Part shown: positions 55,650 to 64,000 of the stretch, piece by piece | Position numbering within the stretch: the first letter of the stretch is position 1 | How the letters are laid out: each line of letters begins with the position of its first letter | Assembly: GCF_900129125.1 (NCBI RefSeq) | Contig: NZ_FQVJ01000022.1 | Coordinates: forward strand, 1-64,000 | DNA from: Acidocella aminolytica 101 = DSM 11237 | Lineage (GTDB): Bacteria > Pseudomonadota > Alphaproteobacteria > Acetobacterales > Acetobacteraceae | Direction of reading: 5' to 3' | DNA length: 64,000 nt | Made by a program: the position numbers and the translations under genes | Notes under the pieces: generated by a model | Told to the model about the DNA's origin: nothing | The model's input: only the letters and a program-made list of their open reading frames with translations | Database searches by the model: none

Positions 55650-56318
55650 TTATTCGGACTTCAAATGTCCCAGCAGCTTCTCGATCGCGGTGGGTTTGTC
55701 CACCTGCTCCAGCGCCGCATATTCGGCGGCCAGACGGTCAAGGGCTGATTCGTAAATCTGCCGTTCAGAGAAGCTCTGGTCCGGCTGGCCGGCATTGCGG
55801 TGCAGGTCGCGTACGACCTCAGCAATGGCGGACGGGTCGCCGGAATTGATCTTCGCCTCATATTCCTGCGCCCGGCGGGACCACATGGTGCGCTTAATGC
55901 GTGCCCGGCCTTTCAGCACCGTGAGCACGTCGTCAAAGCTCTTTTTGGAGGTGAGCTTACGCAAACCGGCGGTGCGGGCCTTGTTGGTGGGCACGCGCAG
56001 GGTCATGCGGTTTTCATCGAAGGTAATGCAGATCAACTCCAGCTTATGCCCGGCGATCTCCTCCTCCGCGATCTTATCCACCTTGCCGACGCCGTGGGTG
56101 GGGTAAACGACATGGTCGCCTTCCTTGAACACTTCAGCCTTGGCGGGCGCGCGCGGCGGCGCCATGGGACGGATGGGCCCGGCGGGGATACCGCCATGCA
56201 TCACCGGAGCGGGGGTTTCTTCTTTGCGGGTTTCGCGGGTGGTGGCCACGGGCGCTGCCTCTTCCAGTTCGGGTTTCACGGCCTTTTTCAAAGCGCCGGT
56301 CTTCTGCTTTTCCGTCAT
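55650..56318 (-). CDS. carD: CarD-family transcriptional regulator
   Basis: The 222-residue protein has an Ala/Pro/Lys-rich N-terminal extension (about 1-62) followed by the CarD/TRCF RNA-polymerase-interacting domain (FKEGDHVVYPTHGVGKV) and a C-terminal helical DNA-binding part (KGRARIKRTMWSRRAQEYEAKINSGD). It binds RNA polymerase and steadies open promoter complexes. ATG 56318 follows GGAG; a GTG two codons earlier is weaker. Its downstream terminator has been split by the IS. Confidence 0.93.
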   Translation of the reverse strand: MTEKQKTGALKKAVKPELEEAAPVATTRETRKEETPAPVMHGGIPAGPIRPMAPPRAPAKAEVFKEGDHVVYPTHGVGKVDKIAEEEIAGHKLELICITFDENRMTLRVPTNKARTAGLRKLTSKKSFDDVLTVLKGRARIKRTMWSRRAQEYEAKINSGDPSAIAEVVRDLHRNAGQPDQSFSERQIYESALDRLAAEYAALEQVDKPTAIEKLLGHLKSE

Positions 56319-56428
56319 TATCACTCCGCTGGCAGAGCACGATGAGGTTGCTGCCTAAATAATGAAGGCCGGGCGCGGTGAACCGCCCCGGCTGACGCGG
56401 GTGCCATAGCAGATTTTTGGCGGTTCGT

Positions 56429-56454
56429 CACGGGCGGCCTAAAAACCGCCCGTG
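56429..56454 (-). terminator. hairpin after fdxA
   Basis: A perfect 9-bp stem CACGGGCGG/CCGCCCGTG with an 8-base loop lies 6 bases after the fdxA stop. On the minus strand no T-run follows directly, so it is either a weak terminator or an mRNA-end stabiliser. Confidence 0.5.
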
Positions 56455-56460
56455 GCTCGC

Positions 56461-56793
56461 TCAGGGCGTGCCGGGCTCCATGGAGAGCAGCGCCTCCTTG
56501 CCGGGCTTGTCCTTCCATTCATTCGCGTCGGCGGGCGGGGTGCCTTTGCGCGTGATGTTGGGCCAAGTCTTAGAGAGGTCGCGGTTACGCTCCAGCCAGG
56601 CACTGGCGCGGTCGTCGCTGTCCGGCAGAATGGCCTCAGCCGGGCATTCCGGCTCGCAGACGCCGCAATCAATGCACTCGTCCGGGTTAATGACCAGGAA
56701 GTTCTCTCCGACATAAAAACAATCGACCGGGCAGACTTCCACACAGTCCATGAATTTGCACTTGATGCAGTTCTCTGTGACCACGTAGGTCAT
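56461..56793 (-). CDS. fdxA: seven-iron ferredoxin FdxA
   Basis: The 110-residue ferredoxin resembles Azotobacter FdI-type proteins with one 3Fe-4S and one 4Fe-4S cluster: Cys9, Cys17 and Cys50 for the first, and Cys21, Cys40, Cys43 and Cys46 for the second by homology. Extra Cys12 and Cys25 are also present. The C-terminal [19 protein letters not shown] is typical of this group. It lies in the same-strand run of helicase, S4 protein and carD. Confidence 0.95.
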   Translation of the reverse strand: MTYVVTENCIKCKFMDCVEVCPVDCFYVGENFLVINPDECIDCGVCEPECPAEAILPDSDDRASAWLERNRDLSKTWPNITRKGTPPADANEWKDKPGKEALLSMEPGTP

Positions 56794-56863
56794 CTGGTAC
56801 TCCTAAAATGGTCGCCTCAATTTGGTCTCCCTATGCGCGCGGGAGAGAATTAAGGCAAGTTGT

Positions 56864-57136
56864 TCAGCCAATTTCCCGGTAACAGCTCTGTGCCAGCGGC
56901 GCGCTGCCGCGCTTTTCGGGCAGCAGCACAACCTCCACCACTTTCACCCCTTGCGGCAGCGCCAGGGTCAGCACATCCCCGGGGCGCAGCTTGGCGTGTG
57001 GCTTGTCTGTGGGTTGGCGATTGATCCGCACAGCCCCTTTTCCCACCAGCGCCTCAGCTACCGAGCGGGTTTTGCAGAACCGCGCAAAAACCAGGAACTT
57101 ATCCAGCCGCAGCCAGTCCGTTCCGGCTTCCGCCAT
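56864..57136 (-). CDS. S4-domain RNA-binding protein (Hsp15-like)
   Basis: The 90-residue protein is one S4 domain: WLRLDKFLVFARFCKTRSVAEALVGKGAVRINRQP. Hsp15-type relatives bind stalled 50S subunits with nascent chains. Its ATG follows the helicase stop directly (0-base gap), and the pairing with the SUV3-like helicase is common in alphaproteobacteria. Confidence 0.88.
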   Translation of the reverse strand: MAEAGTDWLRLDKFLVFARFCKTRSVAEALVGKGAVRINRQPTDKPHAKLRPGDVLTLALPQGVKVVEVVLLPEKRGSAPLAQSCYREIG

Positions 57137-59659
57137 TCAGCGCCTTGCCATCTTCAGCGCCGCCAGGGCCGCGAAGGGGTTGTCCTCATCCACCACCACG
57201 GGCTTCGGCTCAGCCTTGCGGGCCGGGGCGGCTTGGCGCTGTTGCGGGCGATGGTCCTGCTTACGGCGGCCCAGCATGGCCGGGGCTGGCGGGCCGAAAT
57301 ATTTGTCGCCCAACTCCCCGGAGGGGAACAGGCGGAAACCCAGCACGTTCAGCGTCGGGGCCAGCTGCTCCGGCTTCAGCCCCATGCGGCTGCCCAGATT
57401 GGGCGGCAGCAAAATCTGGTGTTTTCGCATAAGGTAATGCAGCTCGCGGGTTATGCGCTCCACCACATCCAGCCGGATCATGATGTCATTGGCCCGCACC
57501 CAGCCCATTGCCAGGGCAAAATCATTGCTCCAGTTGGCGGGCATGGGCGCGCAGACAAGGCCGGGGGCGGGCAGTTCCGGCGGATTGCGATCATACCACA
57601 CGCCCCAGAACAAAGACCGCAACCGGGCCGCGCCGGGCTTCAGCGCAGCGGGTAGATAGGTGGCGAACCGCCCCATATCGATGCCGAATTTCTTGGCCTC
57701 CTGCCGCAATTCCGGCGTGAAGGGCTCGGGCGGCAGCACGCCGCCGGACTCGGAGAGCCGGTGCACCAGGCCGCGCAGCGGGGCGGGCGGGTTTTCCATG
57801 GCTTTGAGCAGCGCACCGAGGCGTTTTTCCGTCTCGGTGGTTAGCCAGACGGCCAGTCGGGCGCGGATACGCTCACGCGCCAGACCGTCCAGAAACTCCG
57901 AATGGAGTATCTCAACACCGGGCTTGAGGAAGATCTCGCTCTTCTTCAACCGGGCGATCTTCACGCCTTCCCAGATGAAAGCGCGGTCGTCCGAAAGGGT
58001 GATCGCGTCATCGGCGGCGGTTTCAGCGGCCAGAATCCGGCGCGGCATTTCCACGCTCAAAGCGCGACGTGCGGCGCGGAGCAGAATTTTCTTCTCAGGC
58101 CCCTGGGTTGCCGGGTCCGGGTGAAACTGAAAGCCCTCAATGCGGCCAACATCGTGGCCTTCCACCGTTACCAGCCCATCCGGGGCCACAATTGCCTGCA
58201 GCTCTTCCGCCTCGGCCTCTTCCAAGCGTCTCGTCAAATGTGCCGCCCTCTTATCAACAAACCGCGCCATTAATTTCACATGCAGCGTGTCTGAAAGCCT
58301 GTCCTCCACCGCCCGGGCACGCATGGCCCAGCTATCGGCATCAGTCATCCAGTCCGCCCGTGCGGTTATATACGCCCAAACACGCACGTCCGTCAGCCTC
58401 TGCATCAGGCTGTCGATATCGCCCTCCAGACGGTCGAGATTTTCAATCTCGCGCGCCACCCAATCGACGGGCAGTTTTTCCCGGCTGAGCAGATGCGTAA
58501 AGACCTTGCCGCAAAGTTTTACATGCGCGTCGGTTGCTAATTTACGGAAATCCGGTATCTGACAAGCTTCCCAGAGCAAGCGCGTGGCCGCCCTGCCCTG
58601 CGCGCGGCGCATGATCTCCGCATCGCGAGAGAGCGCATCCAGCGTTTGCACATCCGCCGCGTCGTTACCACGGATCAACCCCATCTGCGACGGGGCAGCG
58701 GTAAGGCTGGCGAGCAAAGCGGGCACGGAGGCGAAATCCAGCGTGCTGTTGCGCCAGAAAATTTGCTCCAGCGGGTCGAACTCATGAGACTCGACCTGCT
58801 CGGCTACCTCCTCGGCCAAAGGCGGGCAGTCCGCGCTGGTGCCAAATGTGCCGTCACGCATACCCCGCCCGGCGCGCCCGGCAATCTGTGCAACTTCCGC
58901 CGGGGTCAGGCGCCGGGGCTGACGGCCATCGAACTTGCTGATACCCGCGAAGGCGACATGGTCCACATCCATGTTCAGCCCCATGCCGATGGCATCGGTG
59001 GCAACCAGGAAATCCACCTCTTTGTCCTGATACAGCGCCACCTGGGCGTTCCGGGTGCGCGGGCTCAGGCGGCCCATAACCACCGCGCAGCCGCCGCGCC
59101 GGCGTCGCACGGCCTCGGCAATGGCGTAAACCTCGGCGGCGGAGAACGCCACGATGGCCGAACGCGGCGGCAGGCGAGACAACTTCTGCGCACCCGCGAA
59201 AGTCAGCTGCGAAAGCCGGGGGCGGGTTTCAATTTCCACACCAGGAATAAGGCGGCGCATAAGGGGCGCTATGGTGTCCGAGCCCAGAAACATGGTTTCC
59301 ACCAGCCCGCGCGCGTTCAGCAGACGGTCCGAGAAAACATGCCCCCGGTCCGGGTCGGCGCAGAGCTGGATTTCGTCCACCGCCAGGAATTCTACCTTGC
59401 GGTCCAGCGGCATGGCCTCAACCGTGCAGGAAAACCAGCGCGCGCCAGGTGGGACGATTTTTTCCTCGCCGGTGATAAGCGCCACGGACTTGATGCCCTT
59501 GGCCTTGACCATGCGGTCGTAATTCTCGCGAGCGAGCAGGCGCAGCGGAAAACCGATAATGCCAGAAGAATGGCTCAGCAGACGCTCAATCGCCAGATGC
59601 GTCTTGCCGGTGTTGGTGGGGCCGAGAACAGCCTTCACCCGGGGTTGAAAGCCGGACAT
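57137..59659 (-). CDS. SUV3-like ATP-dependent RNA/DNA helicase
   Basis: The 840-residue superfamily 2 helicase has Walker A GPTNTGKTH near residue 13, DEIQ, VATDAIGMGLNMDVDHVAF and QIAGRAGRG. It matches mitochondrial SUV3 relatives, which unwind RNA for degradation. The C-terminal ~150 residues hold a KPEQLAP-type region and a basic RRKQDHRPQQRQAAP tail. No exoribonuclease gene is next to it. Confidence 0.9.
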   Translation of the reverse strand: MSGFQPRVKAVLGPTNTGKTHLAIERLLSHSSGIIGFPLRLLARENYDRMVKAKGIKSVALITGEEKIVPPGARWFSCTVEAMPLDRKVEFLAVDEIQLCADPDRGHVFSDRLLNARGLVETMFLGSDTIAPLMRRLIPGVEIETRPRLSQLTFAGAQKLSRLPPRSAIVAFSAAEVYAIAEAVRRRRGGCAVVMGRLSPRTRNAQVALYQDKEVDFLVATDAIGMGLNMDVDHVAFAGISKFDGRQPRRLTPAEVAQIAGRAGRGMRDGTFGTSADCPPLAEEVAEQVESHEFDPLEQIFWRNSTLDFASVPALLASLTAAPSQMGLIRGNDAADVQTLDALSRDAEIMRRAQGRAATRLLWEACQIPDFRKLATDAHVKLCGKVFTHLLSREKLPVDWVAREIENLDRLEGDIDSLMQRLTDVRVWAYITARADWMTDADSWAMRARAVEDRLSDTLHVKLMARFVDKRAAHLTRRLEEAEAEELQAIVAPDGLVTVEGHDVGRIEGFQFHPDPATQGPEKKILLRAARRALSVEMPRRILAAETAADDAITLSDDRAFIWEGVKIARLKKSEIFLKPGVEILHSEFLDGLARERIRARLAVWLTTETEKRLGALLKAMENPPAPLRGLVHRLSESGGVLPPEPFTPELRQEAKKFGIDMGRFATYLPAALKPGAARLRSLFWGVWYDRNPPELPAPGLVCAPMPANWSNDFALAMGWVRANDIMIRLDVVERITRELHYLMRKHQILLPPNLGSRMGLKPEQLAPTLNVLGFRLFPSGELGDKYFGPPAPAMLGRRKQDHRPQQRQAAPARKAEPKPVVVDEDNPFAALAALKMARR

Positions 59660-59711
59660 GAAGTTAGATTAAGGCCCGGCTGACAGTTTGCAAGCCAGCC
59701 GGGCGCGGGCC

Positions 59712-60668
59712 TTACAGCCCAACCTTCCCCATGGCCAGGAACTTCTCACGGCGCCGAGCTTTCAGCGCCTCGGGCGTCTGCTCCAGCAATGGCGTGAGCG
59801 CCTTTTCCACCGCGTCGCCCAGAACCGCCAGCGCCGCTTCCGGGTCACGATGGGCGCCGCCCACCGGCTCGGGCACAATCTCGTCAATCAGCCCCAGTTT
59901 CCGGAGGTCCTGGGCGGTGATCCGCATGGCCTCGGCTGCCGTGGCAGCCTGGGCCGCGTCGCGCCATAGAATGGACGCGCAGCCCTCCGGCGAAATCACC
60001 GAATAGACCGCATGTTCATACATCAGCACCGCATTGCCCGCCGCGAGCGCGATGGCACCGCCCGAGCCGCCTTCACCGATGATAGTGGCCACCAACGGCA
60101 CCGGCGCATCCAGGCAAGCCTCAATGCCGCGGGCAATAGCCTCGGCCTGGCCGCGCGCCTCGGCCTCAATGCCGGGGAACGCGCCGGATGTATCGACAAA
60201 AGTGAGAATCGGCAGATTGAAGCGCCCGGCCAGTTCCATTAGGCGTCGCGCCTTGCGGTAGCCCTCGGGCTTCGCCATGCCGAAATTATGTTTCAGGCGC
60301 GACTCGGTGTCGGTGCCCTTTTCGGTGCCGATCACCATGACCGCCTGCCCCCGGAAACGGCCCATGCCGCCGATGATCGCGGCATCGTCGGCAAAGGCGC
60401 GGTCACCGGCCAGGGGGGTGAAATTCTCGATCAGCGCGGAGATAACGCCCTCCGCCTTTGGCCGCTCCGCATGACGGGCAACCTGGGTTTTCTGCCAGGG
60501 GCTGAGCTTGGCATAGATCGCTTTGAGCTGCGCGTCCGCCTTGACGGAGAGCTTAGCCACCTCATCGGCGATATTCAGCTCGCCAGGTGCGGTGGTCATT
60601 CGCCGCAACTCCTCGATCTTGGCCTCAAGCTCGGCGACAGGTTTTTCAAATTCCAGATACTGGCGCAT
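59712..60668 (-). CDS. accA: acetyl-CoA carboxylase carboxyltransferase subunit alpha
   Basis: The 318-residue protein is AccA, which with AccD moves carboxyl groups from biotin to acetyl-CoA to give malonyl-CoA. It has the N-terminal YLEFEKPVAELEAKIEEL helix, FGMAKPEGYRKA, DTSGAFPGIEAEARGQAEAIA and the IGEGGSGGAIALAAGN oxyanion loop. ATG 60668 gives the family length; the frame to 60686 adds six residues. Confidence 0.97.
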   Translation of the reverse strand: MRQYLEFEKPVAELEAKIEELRRMTTAPGELNIADEVAKLSVKADAQLKAIYAKLSPWQKTQVARHAERPKAEGVISALIENFTPLAGDRAFADDAAIIGGMGRFRGQAVMVIGTEKGTDTESRLKHNFGMAKPEGYRKARRLMELAGRFNLPILTFVDTSGAFPGIEAEARGQAEAIARGIEACLDAPVPLVATIIGEGGSGGAIALAAGNAVLMYEHAVYSVISPEGCASILWRDAAQAATAAEAMRITAQDLRKLGLIDEIVPEPVGGAHRDPEAALAVLGDAVEKALTPLLEQTPEALKARRREKFLAMGKVGL

Positions 60669-60707
60669 GATGTGGGGCCTTAGCACATCTCGGCGCGGAA
60701 GGAAGCC

Positions 60708-62594
60708 TTAAGCTTCAAGGCCCAGCCTTTCCGCCGCCACGTGGAGCTGTGTCATGGCTTGCGCCAGATCACCACCGCCGCCCGCGCCCACCGCGCGCAC
60801 CGCCGCCGCTCCGGCCACGCCGCGCAGGGCGGTCAGCAGCTCTTCCGCCTCATGCAGCCGCTCGCGCCGGGCTCGGCCTTCCAGCCGCATCCGCGCGACG
60901 GCGGTTTCCGCCTCGGAACTGGCCATGCCAGCCTCACGCCGCTCTTGCGCCGCGACATCCTGGCTTAAAGGCGCCACCGCCAAACGCAGATTGGCCACGA
61001 CAGCCGCCTGCAGCAAAGCGCGCAAGCCGCCCTCCCGGCGTTCCGGCCAGAGGCACAGCACCCCGGCCGTACCCACCAGCGCGCCGATGACATTGTTGAG
61101 GGCGCGGGCTGTGGGAATGCCGCCGCCGGGTTGCACCATGGCGATCACCAGCACGAACAGCGAGGTGAGAAACAGCACGAACACCGTGTAATTCACGCTC
61201 TTGAACGCGATGGTCATCGCCGCCAGCGGAAACACCAGCAAAAGCAGAAACGGCTTGGCGGGCAGAACGGCCAGCAGCAGGGCCGCTAGCAACCCGCCGC
61301 CCAGGCTGCCGATAATCCGTTCCAGGCTGCGTGGCCAGGTGGTTTCGGCCAAGGGCTGCATGACCATGACAGTTGCCATCGTCGCCCAGTAGGAAAACGC
61401 CAGATGCAGCCAGGCGGCCAGAATGTAAGCCATGCCCACCGCCACGGTGACCCGCGCGGCATGGCGCAGAATGGGCGCGGTGATGCGCCCTGCCCCGGTT
61501 TTTTCCGCGCGCGGGTGGCGGGCCGGTTGCACGGGCCCTTCCGCAAGGCTGGCCAGGGACGCCGCACACAGCCCAAAGGCGCGAGCGGCGGGAATAGATA
61601 GGTGCCGCGCATCCTGCGCTAGATCCGCCGCGAAACCAGCCAGCCGGGTGCCGTTGAAGCGTCGATTCGCAGCTTGATGCTCGGCCTCCAACACGGCGGC
61701 ATGGAGGGTCCAGAGGCAAAACCCCAGGCGACGCGGGGCTTCGCTATGGGCCAGATAATGCCCCAGCGCGATCAGCCCGGCGAACAGCCTGTCGGCGCCG
61801 TCCACCGCAAGCTCATGCCGCGCGCGGCCAGACTCAAGCCGGGCCACGGCGACGCGGCCCCGCTCAATGGCCAGCCGCACGGCACGGCGGTGGGCGGAAT
61901 CCAGGGCGGTCCAGGCAGCTTCATCCGCATCGCCTTGCTGCACCAGGGCCAGAAACTCCCCCACCATCGCCGCCTCTCGCGCGAAGATGGAGGCTGCGGC
62001 ACGGCGCACCGGTGCATGGGGGTGGATGCGCCACAGCGCCAAGCACAGCAGCATGGCCCAGAGGCAGCCCGCCAGAAACACCCCGGCCAGCAGCAACGCC
62101 CCGGCGGGCGAGCGCGGATAATCCACCCCCACCACCGCGACCACGCTGACCAGAATCCCCGGCACGGCGGCAATGCCGCCCCAGGCGCGCGGCAGGTTGG
62201 TCAGAAACACCAGCGCCAGCATCACCGCGCCACCCACAACCGGGCCCAAGGCGCCCGCCATGGAAACACAAGGCAGCACCAGCGCTCCGCCGAGCGCGAA
62301 GCCGCCAATGGCTTTCAGGCGCGTCCGGTCCGGCCCGCCAGGGTCCGCCAAACAGCACCAAAAAGCGCCAAACGCCGCCCAGGCCAGCCCCGGCCAATGC
62401 AGCACGTAAGCCAGCCCCACCACCACCACCACCGCTGTTGCGGCGCGCATCCCCTCGGAAACGCCGATCTGCTCCGGCGTCAGCCCGAAGGAGCGGGTTT
62501 CCAGCCACCGGGACAAACGGTAAACGGCCTCCACCACGCTCCAGGCCGGGGCATGCCGAATTGTCTGTCTGAATCCCAAATCTTGCGCCCGCAT
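60708..62594 (-). CDS. FUSC-family aromatic acid/fusaric acid efflux protein
   Basis: The 628-residue inner-membrane protein has two sets of about six helices with cytoplasmic regions between, the FUSC (fusaric acid resistance/AaeB) pattern. Its first membrane block is GMRAATAVVVVVGLAYVLHWPG and its second is AARVTVAVGMAYILAAWLHLAFSYWATMATVMVMQPLAETTWPRSLERIIGSLGGG. Such proteins export aromatic acids or detergents with a membrane-fusion partner, which is absent here. Start ATG 62594; the frame to 62690 runs over the divergent promoter region. It is divergent from a LysR gene, a usual regulator for this family. Confidence 0.85.
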   Translation of the reverse strand: MRAQDLGFRQTIRHAPAWSVVEAVYRLSRWLETRSFGLTPEQIGVSEGMRAATAVVVVVGLAYVLHWPGLAWAAFGAFWCCLADPGGPDRTRLKAIGGFALGGALVLPCVSMAGALGPVVGGAVMLALVFLTNLPRAWGGIAAVPGILVSVVAVVGVDYPRSPAGALLLAGVFLAGCLWAMLLCLALWRIHPHAPVRRAAASIFAREAAMVGEFLALVQQGDADEAAWTALDSAHRRAVRLAIERGRVAVARLESGRARHELAVDGADRLFAGLIALGHYLAHSEAPRRLGFCLWTLHAAVLEAEHQAANRRFNGTRLAGFAADLAQDARHLSIPAARAFGLCAASLASLAEGPVQPARHPRAEKTGAGRITAPILRHAARVTVAVGMAYILAAWLHLAFSYWATMATVMVMQPLAETTWPRSLERIIGSLGGGLLAALLLAVLPAKPFLLLLVFPLAAMTIAFKSVNYTVFVLFLTSLFVLVIAMVQPGGGIPTARALNNVIGALVGTAGVLCLWPERREGGLRALLQAAVVANLRLAVAPLSQDVAAQERREAGMASSEAETAVARMRLEGRARRERLHEAEELLTALRGVAGAAAVRAVGAGGGGDLAQAMTQLHVAAERLGLEA

Positions 62595-62686
62595 CTGAAC
62601 ACCCAAAAATAATAACCGGAAACCCGGCTTTACGTTAAATGTATGTTGCGATGCAGCATGCGCTAAATGAATTGTTCGAATTAAAA

Positions 62687-62705
62687 CCATTCTCTATTAG
62701 AATGG
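62687..62705. promoter_or_regulatory. inverted repeat at the lysR start
   Basis: CCATTCT (62687-62693) and AGAATGG (62699-62705) form a perfect repeat with a 5-base spacer, ending one base before the lysR ATG. An AT-rich block lies just upstream (AATTGTTCGAATT around 62670-62683). Either could be the LysR operator controlling itself and the divergent FUSC gene. Confidence 0.45.
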
Positions 62706-62706
62706 C

Positions 62707-63576
62707 ATGGACCTGCGCACCTTGACCATCTTTACCGAAGTCGTCCGCTATAACGGCTTTACCGAAGCCGCACGGAATGTTCACGCCACCCAGTCCACCG
62801 TCAGCAAGGCGGTGAAGCAGCTTGAGGACACACTGGGCGTGACGCTGCTGGACCGGGTGGGGCGGCGGATTAACCTGACCGCAGCCGGGGAAATTGTGCA
62901 CCGGCGTGCTTTGGCCATTCTGGCGGAACGCACCAACATGGTGAATGAGCTGGACGAGTTGCGCGGGCTCAGCCGCGGCCAGCTCAGACTGGGCCTGCCC
63001 GCCATCGGCGCGGATAGTCTTTTTGCCCCCTCCTTCACCGCTTATCATCGGCAATATCCTGGCATCAGCCTGCAGCTTGTTGAAGGCGGCTGCCGATTTC
63101 TGGAGGACAGGCTCCGCGCCGGAGACGTGGAGCTGGCTGGGCTGCTGCAACCCGTCAGCGCAGCGTTTGAGTGGCGGGCGATACGTTGTGAACCGATTGT
63201 CGCCCTCGTCTCCCACCAGCATCCGCTTGCCACGCGTGGGGCCGTGGCCTTGCGAGACTTGGCAGATGAACCGTTCATTCTGTTCGAGGAAGGCTTCACC
63301 ATGAACAGCATTGTGGGCGATGCCTGTTTGCGGACGGGATTTAGCCCCCGCGTGGCGGCGCGCTCCAGCCAGGTGAGCTTTGTTGTGGAATTGGCGGCGG
63401 CAGGGTTGGGGGTCGGGTTTCTTCCCCGGCTGATCGCCTTGCAGCATGAACATGAGGGCACCGCTTTGCTCACGCTAAGCGATACGGCTCTGCTGTGGGA
63501 CATGGCGCTGGCCTGGCGGCGCGGGGCTTATCTGTCCCAGGCCGCGCGGGCCTGGGTGGAGATGGTGGTGGGCTGA
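62707..63576 (+). CDS. LysR-family transcriptional regulator
   Basis: The 289-residue protein has a LysR winged-helix domain (MDLRTLTIFTEVVRYNGFTEAARNVHATQSTVSKAVKQLEDTLGV) and a co-inducer domain (about 90-285: GLPAIGADSLFAPSFTAYHRQYPGISLQLVEGG). It probably controls the divergent FUSC exporter in response to an aromatic or acidic effector (inference). Only 7 bases separate its stop from the stop of converging mscL. Confidence 0.92.
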   Translation: MDLRTLTIFTEVVRYNGFTEAARNVHATQSTVSKAVKQLEDTLGVTLLDRVGRRINLTAAGEIVHRRALAILAERTNMVNELDELRGLSRGQLRLGLPAIGADSLFAPSFTAYHRQYPGISLQLVEGGCRFLEDRLRAGDVELAGLLQPVSAAFEWRAIRCEPIVALVSHQHPLATRGAVALRDLADEPFILFEEGFTMNSIVGDACLRTGFSPRVAARSSQVSFVVELAAAGLGVGFLPRLIALQHEHEGTALLTLSDTALLWDMALAWRRGAYLSQAARAWVEMVVG

Positions 63577-63583
63577 GCGCCCA

Positions 63584-64000
63584 TCAGGCAGGTTTGTCTT
63601 TCAACAGATCACGGATTTCGGTCAGCAGCGTCTCGGTGGGGGTTGGCGCGGGCGCCGCGGCGGGCGGCGTCGGGGTTTTGTAAACCCTCTGAATCAGCCG
63701 GACCACCCAGAAGATCACCGCCGCGACAATCAGGAAATTGATCACCGTATTAATGAAGACGCCATAATTCAGCGTCACGTCTCCGGCTTTCTGCGCTTCC
63801 GCTAGGGTAGCCACATGGGTGCCTTTAAGGACGAGGAAATGGTTGGAGAAATTCACACCGCCCGTGATCAGCCCGATAATCGGGTTGATGATATCCGACA
63901 CCAGGGATTTGACGATGCCGGTGAAAGCCGCGCCGATCACGACACCAACCGCCAGATCGACCACATTGCCCCGCATGATGAAGGCCTTGAAGTCATCCAT
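63584..64000 (-). CDS. mscL: large-conductance mechanosensitive channel MscL
   Basis: The 138-residue channel has the MscL signature [37 protein letters not shown] in helix 1, [23 protein letters not shown] in helix 2, a Pro/Ala-rich linker and a C-terminal helix [12 protein letters not shown]. It opens under severe membrane tension to release solutes. The ATG at 64000 is the last base of the window; a longer start upstream cannot be excluded. Confidence 0.95.
   Translation of the reverse strand: MDDFKAFIMRGNVVDLAVGVVIGAAFTGIVKSLVSDIINPIIGLITGGVNFSNHFLVLKGTHVATLAEAQKAGDVTLNYGVFINTVINFLIVAAVIFWVVRLIQRVYKTPTPPAAAPAPTPTETLLTEIRDLLKDKPA

Overview
The window looks like chromosome of a high-GC alphaproteobacterium, most likely an Acetobacteraceae member of the Acidocella/Acidiphilium kind. 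This is inferred from gene content: a CtrA-type regulator, an HprK-RapZ-EIIA-HPr-EI regulatory PTS operon, CarD, a SUV3-like helicase with an S4 protein and FdxA, COX15-type haem A synthase, a Hint-domain protein and pyruvate phosphate dikinase. No species is claimed. Coding density is high, with many 1- to 4-base start/stop overlaps.

Layout. 1-483 is an A+C-skewed stretch without a convincing gene. 484-6997 holds an isochorismatase-like hydrolase, ClpB, a MOSC protein, a DJ-1/PfpI protein, an AmpG-like permease and a DUF3617 protein. 7.2-8.1 kb is a decayed family 4 glycosyltransferase. 8.5-10.9 kb has a CtrA-like regulator whose receiver has lost its phosphoacceptor Asp, then an ornithine/lysine decarboxylase behind a long structured leader that I read as the alphaproteobacterial speF element. 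11.0-14.8 kb is the regulatory PTS operon, with no sugar-transporting EIIB/EIIC. 15.3-20.9 kb is glyQ-glyS-ppdK. 20.9-29.2 kb carries an exported mutarotase, a DUF2147 protein, glyoxalase II, a methyltransferase, a Hint protein, an MscS channel and a HIG1-PhzF-AlkB operon.

29.2-34.5 kb is a minus-strand polyamine/agmatine cluster: permease, agmatine deiminase, glutamine-synthetase-like ligase and class III aminotransferase. Next to it, 34.8-36.2 kb encodes an exported protein with one CxxCH haem site followed by a beta-barrel-like region, resembling porin-cytochrome fusions. 36.3-49.2 kb holds a WD40 protein, an amidohydrolase, ahcY, a cytochrome c with a PCu(A)C copper chaperone, folB, uvrC, pgi, a minimal two-component pair, tRNA-Gln(TTG), ispE, a TPR lipoprotein and apaG. 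49.3-54.1 kb has folE, guanine deaminase, two tandem COX15/CtaA genes (the second lacking two conserved haem-site residues) and tldD. An IS1182-like element at 54.1-55.6 kb interrupts the tldD/carD convergent terminator. 55.6-64.0 kb carries carD, fdxA, the S4 protein, a SUV3-like helicase, accA, a FUSC transporter divergent from a LysR regulator, and mscL at the edge.

Themes. Polyamine metabolism appears twice (decarboxylase with leader RNA; agmatine cluster). Respiratory assembly recurs (PCu(A)C with cytochrome c, two CtaA-like proteins, a cytochrome-porin). The most promising leads are the cytochrome-porin, the aspartate-less CtrA-like regulator, the degenerate second CtaA, and a clpB terminator hairpin that also masks the next gene's ribosome site. 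I saw no CRISPR array, prophage or rRNA.
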